Virus record (IMG/VR): IMGVR_UViG_3300009187_000045
Span: 1-35,772 of that record
From: a virus
DNA length: 35,772 nt
Direction: 5' to 3' (one strand)
The first letter of the stretch is position 1. Each line of letters opens with the position of its first letter. A program made the position numbers and the translations under genes. The notes under the pieces were generated by a model, which saw only the letters and a list, made by a program, of their open reading frames with translations, was not told the origin of the DNA and made no database searches. Shown here piece after piece: positions 1 through 5,096 of the stretch.

Positions 1-363
1 ATTCTGGCCAGACCTTGCCGCATCACTTCGAGCCGCCACCCACCCAGCCTTGAAACTGTTCATGGTCCTGACAATGGCCACATCTTCCATCAGCACCTTC
101 ACGCTGGTAGGTGTCAGCACAATGTCGTCATTGGCCACAATGCACGATGACCAGTCCTTGAGCGCTGCCTCAATCACCTCGTTGTAGTCCTCGCCAAAGT
201 TCCTTGGCTGGCCATAGATTTTGTAATCGGCCTCAAAGTTCTCTAACACCGACTCAGGGCCGCGCAGATAAACCGGACACTCTGGCGCGTATTGCTTGAT
301 CGACTCCAACAATACGGCCAGACCATGGCCTTTGACAGTGGCAATGACAATTGGACAAATCAT
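1..363 (-). CDS. Glycosyltransferase-like protein, N-terminal 121 residues (cut by window edge)
   Basis: The gene starts at an ATG (complement of 361-363) and runs off the left edge, leaving 121 codons. It begins MICPIVIATVKGHG and carries a GQPRNFGEDYNE stretch and a VANDD motif, the type of acidic metal-binding motif seen in GT-A glycosyltransferases. It is a clear allele or paralog of the complete gene at 34995-35687. The first codons are identical in DNA, and similarity falls steadily toward the window edge. The start overlaps the stop of the upstream gene (ATGA). It is either the same gene seen twice across a circular junction, from a different strain, or a true tandem paralog. The sugar donor and the target are unknown. 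Confidence 0.75.
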   Translation of the reverse strand, partial: MICPIVIATVKGHGLAVLLESIKQYAPECPVYLRGPESVLENFEADYKIYGQPRNFGEDYNEVIEAALKDWSSCIVANDDIVLTPTSVKVLMEDVAIVRTMNSFKAGWVAARSDAARSGQN

Positions 364-448
364 TTTTTGGCCTTGTTTCTTGCAGATATTGCAGCCGCCT
401 TGGCTTTGGCATCGGCTTTGGAGCTTGCACCCCATGCCTTCAATGACA
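332..448. repeat. Left copy of 117-bp exact terminal repeat
   Basis: Bases 332-448 are identical to 35656-35772, the last 117 bases of the window. They cover the start of the glycosyltransferase-like gene and the end of the upstream small gene. Bases 1-331 align without gaps to 35325-35655 but with many substitutions (about 12 in the first 60). The repeat therefore marks the overlap of the two ends of a circularly permuted genome, or a tandem gene duplication. Confidence 0.9.
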
Positions 449-656
449 GCAGCAGCCTAGTCGGCTCGCCACCCTTCATCTCAGGCCCAGGCATATTTCC
501 CATGCGCGCCAAGAATGATGCGCGCCTTGGGTTGTCGCCAGACTTAACTGGCGCTTTCAAGTTCATGCCCTCGGCCTTCGCACTGGCACGGCCCTTGGCA
601 TTTAAGCCGCCCGATGGGCTTTTGCCCTCTTTACGCTGCCAAGCTGGTGTCTTCAT
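360..656 (-). CDS. Small conserved phage protein, DUF6321-like (98 aa)
   Basis: This is a 98-residue basic protein, MKTPAWQRKEGKSPSGGLN at the N-terminus. It contains a GDNPRRASFLARMGNMPGPE block, then RLLLSLKAWGAS and a Lys/Ala-rich tail. From memory this pattern matches a small family common in phage head regions (DUF6321). The function is unknown; the high charge suggests nucleic-acid or capsid association, which is inference. Start and stop overlap the neighbouring genes by 4 nt on both sides (ATGA), so it is translationally coupled inside the late operon. A second, truncated copy of its 3' end lies at 35684-35772. Confidence 0.8.
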   Translation of the reverse strand: MKTPAWQRKEGKSPSGGLNAKGRASAKAEGMNLKAPVKSGDNPRRASFLARMGNMPGPEMKGGEPTRLLLSLKAWGASSKADAKAKAAAISARNKAKK

Positions 657-805
657 TTCTTTGGCTTCTTTGCAGTCTTGGCCGCAGCCTTGAAGTCAGC
701 AGCTGATGGCGCGCCTTTGCTACCTGGCTTGCGCATCTTCTCTTTGCTACCCGCCTTGATGCGCTCTTGCTTGGCGTTGATGTTTGCGTATAAACCTTGC
801 TTCAT
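653..805 (-). CDS. Very small conserved phage protein (50 aa, Lys/Ala-rich)
   Basis: A 50-codon gene that starts MKQGLYANINAKQERIKAG, continues KMRKPGSKGAPSAADF and ends in a Lys/Ala tail. The GLYANI...RKPGSKGAP pattern recurs, as far as I recall, in many phage genomes next to structural genes. Its start overlaps the stop of the Cys-rich gene upstream, and its stop overlaps the start of the 98-aa gene downstream, both as ATGA. This supports a real coupled gene despite its size. Function unknown. It is strongly basic and so a plausible nucleic-acid-binding or packaging accessory (inference). Confidence 0.8.
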   Translation of the reverse strand: MKQGLYANINAKQERIKAGSKEKMRKPGSKGAPSAADFKAAAKTAKKPKK

Positions 806-1272
806 GACATATCTCCATCTTGATAATCTTCACCATCTTGCTCACCCGTATTGGGACCACCTACCACCCATGCATCGCATGTTCTACTTGCCGCGCACTT
901 GAAATCAAAAATTTCGCAGTAACCCAGATCGGCCAACTTGATCGTTCCCCATGGGTCAGCTTCCATGCCAATACCCTCTGCAATGCACTGCTTAATCTTG
1001 TCAGACACGTTAAATGCCGCGCAGTTACCGCATAGGCTTTTCTTGGCATCCTCGGCTGAGACATCCCACTGGTCTGCCTTCTTTTGCCAAAACGCGCTGT
1101 TTGGCAGTTTGGGATTCTCAGGACCATAGGCCGCGCTGGTGATTGCCTTGGCGCGGTTTTTCAGATTCAGCGTAATGTCTTGCGTGGGCATGGGGCAGTT
1201 TTCGCCTGCGCTCATGTCTTCGCCAGGCATCTTGTCCATGACTTGACTCATGGTGCGTTGCATGGTGGCCAT
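802..1272 (-). CDS. Cysteine-rich phage protein, possible metal or Fe-S binding (156 aa)
   Basis: The C-terminal half has a regular cysteine pattern: CGNCAAF, then KQCIAEG, LGYCEIFDFKC and RTCDAW, that is six cysteines within about 60 residues. Similar phage proteins near terminase and portal genes have been likened to high-potential iron-sulfur proteins. I see a plausible metal or cluster site but cannot tell zinc from iron-sulfur. The N-terminus is Met-rich (MATMQRTMSQVMDKM). The start overlaps the TAA stop of the upstream gene (TAATG) and the stop overlaps the next start (ATGA). It is part of the late operon between TerL and the head genes. Confidence 0.75.
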   Translation of the reverse strand: MATMQRTMSQVMDKMPGEDMSAGENCPMPTQDITLNLKNRAKAITSAAYGPENPKLPNSAFWQKKADQWDVSAEDAKKSLCGNCAAFNVSDKIKQCIAEGIGMEADPWGTIKLADLGYCEIFDFKCAASRTCDAWVVGGPNTGEQDGEDYQDGDMS

Positions 1273-1445
1273 TATTTCATCCCCTTTTTTGGTTTCTGTT
1301 TGATCTTGGCCTCAGACAATGCAATGGCAATTGCTTGCTGTGGATTCTTCACCACCTTACCAGTGCCACCGCTGTGGAGCTTGCCGGCTTTGTACTCACC
1401 CATCACCTTGCCGACCTTCTTTTGCGCTTTACTCATTGCCTTCAT
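1272..1445 (-). CDS. Small conserved phage protein, DUF6496-like (57 aa)
   Basis: Residues read MKAMSKAQKKVGKVMGEYKA, then LHSGG, VVKNPQQAIAIALSEAK and a Lys-rich end. This matches, from memory, the short DUF6496 family found in phages and bacteria. The ATG at 1445 is preceded by a GGGGGAAA Shine-Dalgarno at proper spacing, so I prefer it over an upstream in-frame ATG at 1520, which would overlap the terminase 3' end. The stop TAA overlaps the next start by one base. It is small, basic and of unknown function, and probably co-expressed with TerL. Confidence 0.75.
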   Translation of the reverse strand: MKAMSKAQKKVGKVMGEYKAGKLHSGGTGKVVKNPQQAIAIALSEAKIKQKPKKGMK

Positions 1446-1477
1446 AGGTTTCCCCCATTGGTTTGTCAATACCCGAA

Positions 1478-2884
1478 TTATGCAACCCGCACAAGGTTTC
1501 TGCGCAGGGGCTGAGACCACTTTCCTGATCCACTTGACCCGTACATCCCTGCCACCGCATCAGACGCAAACGTCAGGACAAAGGCATCGGCCTTGTCAGG
1601 GCTTGGCAGGCCGCGTCTTTTGATCTCGTCTTTCCCCTCGATGGCAATCTTGCCGTTTGAAGTGAATGAGTATCGTACTGTGGCCAGTTCAGCAATCAAG
1701 ACCTCATCCTTTGGCATCTTGCAATCTCTGGCCTCAAGCCAAGCCCTTGCTTTGTACCAAAGCTCTGCCTTCAGATTCCTGTACGTTCCACCCATCGCGG
1801 GTGATTCACTGACATTGATTCCTCTGGCCGGTAGGCCCAGCTCCCGCAGCCGGTCCACCACCCCAGCGCCTAATCCAATAGAATCGACCAGAATCTCTTT
1901 GGGCTGCTGACTCGGTGGCAGCGCCTGGTACTCGGCCACCACCGCGCCAGTCAATTGCATCAAGTCTAAATTTTTCCATGTCCGGATATTCTCTGTCACC
2001 GCATTCCCTTGGCGCTTGCATAGGGCGCTTCGGTCTGATCCAAACCGCGCCACATCCAAGCCCCAGAGCATTGGCGCGTACTCACTTGGCGCCACATCCC
2101 GATTGACCGCGCTCTCAAGCAAGTCCATGGCAATCACAGTGTCATCATCCCCCTTGGGGAATTCACCGATCACCCTGATCCGGTAGACGTTACTTTCCTC
2201 GCCATAGCGCATGGCCATCTCTTTGACGTACTCATCACTCACTCGTGGCGAGTCAGTACACGCCACTTGGAATGTGGTCCACTCATCGGCCAGGCGCGTG
2301 TGGGTGTCGTAGAAAAACCCAGAGCTTCGCACCGGATTCCCCAATAACAGCGTCACCGCGTTGTGGCCAGACATCGAGCCAGCCGCCGCCTCAAACACTT
2401 GCTCTGGCACACCACTGGCCTCATCGGCCACCAGCATGACATTCTCTGAGTGAATACCTTGGAGCGCCTCTGGCTGCTCGGCCCGTGATGTCCTGGCCGA
2501 AATAAACATCTCAGTCGGTGCAGCATTGAATTCAATCCTCTCTTGCTTGACAGTCAGCAGTCCCTGCAAAGGCAAAGGCATCGCGTTGATCCACCTCTTT
2601 AGCTCGGCAAACATCGCGTCATAAAGCTGAGAGCTCGTTGGTGCAGTCACCACCACTTTCACTGGCGACCGCGTCATAAAGTACCAGAGCATGGCCCAGC
2701 TGCTTGCCGTACTCTTTCCCACCCCGTGGCCACTTCTGACACTTATCTTCCGATCCCCACGGGCAATCGCCCCAAGAAACTTCACTTGCCATGGGTCAGG
2801 GTCAACCCCCAGCACCTCTCGCACAAACAAAACGGGGTCCGGCTGATACCGGTCTACCCACTGAGCAAAGACGTTTTCTTTCAC
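1478..2884 (-). CDS. terL: Terminase large subunit (ATPase/nuclease)
   Basis: This 468-residue protein has the two-domain layout of a DNA-packaging motor. The Walker A motif SGHGVGKST is at residues 51-59, with a Walker B/catalytic pair VMLVADEA at 149-156. The C-terminal RNase H-like nuclease has acidic residues in GLDVARFG (D277), VDSIGLGAG (D334) and KADAF (D433). It would bind the portal, translocate DNA into the prohead and cut concatemers. The start is GTG, overlapping the TGA of the 65-aa gene upstream (GTGA). The predicted TerS lies about 0.8 kb upstream at 3712-4200, with three tiny genes and an origin-like segment between them. Confidence 0.97.
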   Translation of the reverse strand: MKENVFAQWVDRYQPDPVLFVREVLGVDPDPWQVKFLGAIARGDRKISVRSGHGVGKSTASSWAMLWYFMTRSPVKVVVTAPTSSQLYDAMFAELKRWINAMPLPLQGLLTVKQERIEFNAAPTEMFISARTSRAEQPEALQGIHSENVMLVADEASGVPEQVFEAAAGSMSGHNAVTLLLGNPVRSSGFFYDTHTRLADEWTTFQVACTDSPRVSDEYVKEMAMRYGEESNVYRIRVIGEFPKGDDDTVIAMDLLESAVNRDVAPSEYAPMLWGLDVARFGSDRSALCKRQGNAVTENIRTWKNLDLMQLTGAVVAEYQALPPSQQPKEILVDSIGLGAGVVDRLRELGLPARGINVSESPAMGGTYRNLKAELWYKARAWLEARDCKMPKDEVLIAELATVRYSFTSNGKIAIEGKDEIKRRGLPSPDKADAFVLTFASDAVAGMYGSSGSGKWSQPLRRNLVRVA

Positions 2885-3078
2885 AAACCCCTCACTTGCT
2901 TTAGATTCCGACCCGTGATCCTATCGGTCCAGCATGATGCACACAACCACCTGGTCGCACTCATCTCAACCCCACCCTCTGGTGGCTTCTCAATCAAACA
3001 AGCATTACATCTCTGCAATTTATTCCCATGACAGTTGCCATTCAATCTGACCGGATTATTTACAAAATTACTTTTCAT
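2881..3078 (-). CDS. Small zinc-ribbon-like protein (65 aa)
   Basis: The protein has two CxxC knuckles, CNAC at about residues 24-27 and CASC at about 47-50, separated by roughly 20 residues. This is the spacing of a small zinc ribbon. The rest is basic with no membrane segment. It sits directly before the terminase gene; its TGA stop overlaps the GTG start of TerL, and its ATG overlaps the stop of the preceding 53-aa gene. Its function is unknown. A role in DNA binding or packaging is only suggested by position and the zinc-binding look. Confidence 0.75.
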   Translation of the reverse strand: MKSNFVNNPVRLNGNCHGNKLQRCNACLIEKPPEGGVEMSATRWLCASCWTDRITGRNLKQVRGL

Positions 3079-3236
3079 TGGATTCTAGTTATTTTATTAT
3101 GTGGGTGCGTTAACCACTTATCACCTAATAATCTAATCGCTTTAATATATTGTTTCTGATTATGTCTATTCGTGCTACGCGGCACATAATCGACATTGAA
3201 TAAATACCTGACTTTAGTTAATAACGTGATATTCAT
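3075..3236 (-). CDS. Small conserved phage protein (53 aa), easily missed
   Basis: A 53-codon frame starts MNITLLTKVRYLFNVDYVP and contains the string AIRLLGDKWL near the C-terminus. I recall the VPR...N..W/Y...LLGDKWLL pattern as widespread in short phage proteins, usually close to terminase or replication genes. Both ends overlap neighbours as ATGA: its start with the stop of the 54-aa gene, and its stop with the start of the 65-aa gene. That fits this genome's style and argues that this is a gene rather than an intergenic gap. It is basic and tryptophan-containing. Function unknown. Confidence 0.75.
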   Translation of the reverse strand: MNITLLTKVRYLFNVDYVPRSTNRHNQKQYIKAIRLLGDKWLTHPHNKITRIQ

Positions 3237-3398
3237 ATTATCCCTACGATTTTGTTAATCTCGACCCAGACATGCAAAACAGTGCTGCCGTCTGGACTCA
3301 TTAAGGTGCAGAAGACTTTGCCGTCTTTTTCCTCATCGCTGTCAATCACGATCCACTCTTGCCCTTTCAGTACCACTGTCGCTAGTTTAGATTTCATT
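3233..3398 (-). CDS. Small hypothetical protein (54 aa)
   Basis: I place the start at the ATG at 3398 (MKSKLATVVLKGQEWIVID) because it has a GGAG Shine-Dalgarno about 8 nt upstream. An upstream ATG at 3436 would have no such site. The product is short and probably beta-rich, with alternating hydrophobic residues and a TVLHVWVEI segment. It is the first gene after the 313-bp non-coding stretch, so it may open the TerL transcript. The stop overlaps the next start (ATGA). I do not recognise a family. Confidence 0.65.
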
Positions 3399-3711
3399 CG
3401 TTTACTCCGTTGTTTGTGGAGTTGACATTTTTGCACAATTTGACTTAGTTGTTACTTTTTTAAAAAATTTTTTTTGTAGGTGTTTAGTGCCGCCACAGTC
3501 GCCCCCGCCAAGCCGGCCACGGGGGGGGTCGCGGCCACCGACCGCCAGCTGGCCACCACCGACTTGTCCCCAGATTTTGGCCAACTTTATCCACAGATTC
3601 CTGTGCATAAGTAGGTCTGTAATACTTTAATGCACTTAATTCTGTGGATAACGAGTTATCCACTTAACATAATGATCGTTGTATAAAGTGACTGAATCAT
3701 TTGGTATTCGT
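3399..3711. other. Non-coding segment with AT tract, GC-rich island and DnaA boxes
   Basis: This 313-bp gap holds no convincing gene. From left to right it has a homopolymeric AT stretch (T and A runs, 3455-3475), a GC-rich island with an 8-G run at 3521-3528 (about 3487-3560), and then DnaA-type boxes at 3587-3664. The juxtaposition of an AT-rich, easily melted tract and DnaA boxes suggests replication initiation or a regulatory region. A 68-codon minus frame (3402-3608) and a shorter frame in the GC-rich island exist, but neither has a ribosome site. The promoter for the TerL transcript probably lies here, but no single hexamer pair stands out. Confidence 0.6.
3587..3664. promoter_or_regulatory. 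Cluster of four DnaA-box-like 9-mers
   Basis: Within 78 bp there are TTATCCACA (3587-3595), TGTGCATAA (3602-3610, reverse of TTATGCACA), TGTGGATAA (3643-3651, reverse of TTATCCACA) and TTATCCACT (3656-3664, one mismatch). Three of these match the bacterial DnaA-box consensus TTATNCACA exactly. The last two face each other around a short spacer. They lie just downstream of TerS in non-coding DNA, near an AT-only stretch. Binding by host DnaA is inference. Confidence 0.7.
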
Positions 3712-4200
3712 TTATGCAGAATCGTCTGGTAGTACGACAGTGCGCTTGCGCAGTGCATCGAGCGCCATGCTTCCAAGGTCGATATTGACCAGGGGTTGCT
3801 GCTTGTCTGAGAACTCTTCAGAGAGCTTAGAGGCCAGCCAGGCGCGCCTGTCACAGCGTAGCTTGGCCAGCTGCACCTCTTGGATGGTGGCCGCGTCTGC
3901 AATGTCGATGGTTTGTTCTGCTAAACTTTGTGCTGCTCGCGTGCGTGCGCGTGCGTATGCGGCCTTGCGTGCCTCACCGCCTCTCTCGACCCATCTGTCA
4001 AACGTGGTGTTCCCCACCCCCAATACCTTGCACAGCGCGGAGATCGTGCCGCCACTGGCAATGAATTCAAGGATGGCATCTTCACCACCAAACTTGTGGA
4101 TGGCCTTGTTAGCCACGCTGATCTCAGCTTTCTTTGCTTGAGCTGCCATGATATTCACAGCGCCTTGGTCGGCTATTTCAGCCAATGTGTTTCGTGCCAT
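3712..4200 (-). CDS. terS: Terminase small subunit-like DNA-binding protein
   Basis: This is a 162-residue protein. An N-terminal helix-turn-helix region (around residues 45-75, with ASGGTISALCKVLGVGNTTF) is followed by a WVERGGEARKAAYARAR helix and a KLRCDRRAWLASKLSEEFSDK segment. That order is typical of one phage small-terminase family, which recognises the packaging site and stimulates TerL. The start is set by a GAGGA upstream. It overlaps the 3' end of the VRR-NUC gene by 23 nt. It is separated from TerL by the DnaA-box segment and three tiny genes, which is unusual but not rare. An alternative is another HTH regulator. Confidence 0.75.
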   Translation of the reverse strand: MARNTLAEIADQGAVNIMAAQAKKAEISVANKAIHKFGGEDAILEFIASGGTISALCKVLGVGNTTFDRWVERGGEARKAAYARARTRAAQSLAEQTIDIADAATIQEVQLAKLRCDRRAWLASKLSEEFSDKQQPLVNIDLGSMALDALRKRTVVLPDDSA

Positions 4201-4561
4201 TCAAGTAATCCTCAATGATTTTGATTGCATCTGGCGCTGATCGTGAGACCAGGCACAGATATCCTTTTGCGTTTAACTGCAAACCCACAGAGCTTTGTTT
4301 GCCTGATACCACTCCGGCCTTGGTCTTCATCTCAATGAAAAGCCCGTGAAAGCCGTTTTTAGGCTCTAAGACGCACAGATCAGGCATCCCTGCTAAAACC
4401 CCTTCAGAATGCAATCTGACGCGCTCTGAAGCGCTTCTATCGCCTCCATTGGGTATTGCTGCAATGATGACCTCCGGATAGAACGCTCGAACGTGTTGCA
4501 CCACCTTGACCTGGTCAATGTGTTCAATGCTTTTGCGCTTGCGCTTTATGTCAACCACCAT
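4178..4561 (-). CDS. VRR-NUC domain nuclease (127 aa)
   Basis: The chain contains the PD-(D/E)XK-type signature of the VRR-NUC family: PNGG at residues 37-40, a GMPDL motif with D61, FIEMKTKAG giving E77 and K79, then the conserved Gln of SGKQSS. Stand-alone phage VRR-NUC proteins cleave branched DNA such as Holliday junctions, so a role in resolving replication or packaging intermediates is likely. I chose the ATG at 4561, where homology begins. An upstream in-frame ATG at 4684 would add 41 residues that overlap the previous gene. It overlaps both neighbours by 16-23 nt. Confidence 0.85.
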   Translation of the reverse strand: MVVDIKRKRKSIEHIDQVKVVQHVRAFYPEVIIAAIPNGGDRSASERVRLHSEGVLAGMPDLCVLEPKNGFHGLFIEMKTKAGVVSGKQSSVGLQLNAKGYLCLVSRSAPDAIKIIEDYLNGTKHIG

Positions 4562-4890
4562 GCCTCGGATTCTACTGCCGTGGCTTTGGTCTGGAACATG
4601 TGGCATCGGTGTTTGACATCGGTTGGGAATGCAGCCAGTCCCGTTTGGCTGCACTGATGTTCGGACCATGTGACTGTTGCCCATCCATTCCTAATCTTTG
4701 CCTGGTCAAACATCCACTGCAATGGCTTTGAGTTGACCTTCCTGTGCCTTTCCATCTGCTCGGCTGGCATGGATTGCTTCATGTCCACTTCTACCGCTTT
4801 ACTGCACTGGTGGCAGAAAACGCGCTCATCTTCGACCCATTTATCAGATTGTGGATAACCTGTGGATAACTGTTCAACTTGTTGGACCAT
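4546..4890 (-). CDS. Small Cys/His-containing hypothetical protein (114 aa)
   Basis: The start at 4890 has a clear GGAG Shine-Dalgarno 8 nt upstream. Cysteine/histidine pairs occur at FCHQC, EHQC and KHRCH, consistent with a zinc-binding fold, though no named domain is recognised. Codons for LSTGYPQ near the N-terminus form two consecutive DnaA-box 9-mers in the DNA, so this gene's 5' end doubles as a possible cis element. It is the first gene downstream of the iteron array and precedes the nuclease. Function unknown; a replication accessory role is suggested only by position. Confidence 0.65.
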   Translation of the reverse strand: MVQQVEQLSTGYPQSDKWVEDERVFCHQCSKAVEVDMKQSMPAEQMERHRKVNSKPLQWMFDQAKIRNGWATVTWSEHQCSQTGLAAFPTDVKHRCHMFQTKATAVESEAWWLT

Positions 4891-5001
4891 TGCTTTTCTC
4901 CAAAAAGGGTCAAAAGTAAACCGGTATGACCAAAGGAAATCTACCGGTTTACCTGTTTACTTTTCACTATCCCAAAACTGACCAGATTGGCCTGTGGATA
5001 A
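4850..5001. promoter_or_regulatory. Second DnaA-box group (three perfect 9-mers)
   Basis: TGTGGATAA (reverse of TTATCCACA) occurs exactly at 4850-4858, 4861-4869 and 4993-5001. The first two are spaced 11 bp start to start and lie inside the 5' coding part of the 114-aa gene. The third lies among the 11-bp iterons. All three point the same way. Together with the group at 3587-3664 they make seven boxes within 1.4 kb. Confidence 0.7.
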
Positions 5002-5096
5002 GTGGGTCTTCGACCCCCACTTATACCAACAGACCTGCCATTATCTAAACCGGTATACCGCTTTACTACCGGTTTACTACCGGTTTACCGGTTTAC
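4916..5096. repeat. 11-bp iteron array (TACCGGTTTAC and its complement)
   Basis: Exact copies of TACCGGTTTAC are at 4942-4952, 5067-5077, 5078-5088 and 5086-5096 (the last overlapping by three bases). An exact inverted copy is at 4916-4926. One-mismatch copies are at 5045-5055 (inverted) and 5056-5066, and a half copy follows at about 4953-4960. The unit contains the palindrome ACCGGT. The array fills the gap between the primase-helicase stop codon and the next gene, and brackets a DnaA box. Iterons beside DnaA boxes and a helicase-primase gene are typical of theta-type origins. Use as an operator cluster is the alternative. Confidence 0.85.
4998..5024. other. Hairpin within origin candidate
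   Basis: The inverted repeat ATAAGTGGGTC (4998-5008) pairs with 5012-5024 around a 3-nt loop, with two extra C residues on the right arm. No T tract follows on either strand, so a rho-independent terminator is unlikely. It sits between the two iteron groups and overlaps the DnaA box at 4993-5001. A cruciform or single-strand initiation structure is possible. Confidence 0.5.

Noticed and set aside
1478-1520. Longer start (ATG 1520) for the DUF6496-like gene
   Set aside because: It would overlap the TerL end, and the ATG at 1445 has a strong ribosome site where the family similarity begins.
3402-3608. 68-codon minus-strand frame across the GC-rich island
   Set aside because: Low-complexity Gly/Arg-rich product over an 8-G run and DnaA boxes, with no ribosome site. 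Composition, not coding, explains it.
4916-5096. CRISPR or recombinase sites as an explanation for the 11-bp repeats
   Set aside because: Units are too short and mostly contiguous, in both orientations, with no cas or recombinase gene nearby; iterons fit better.
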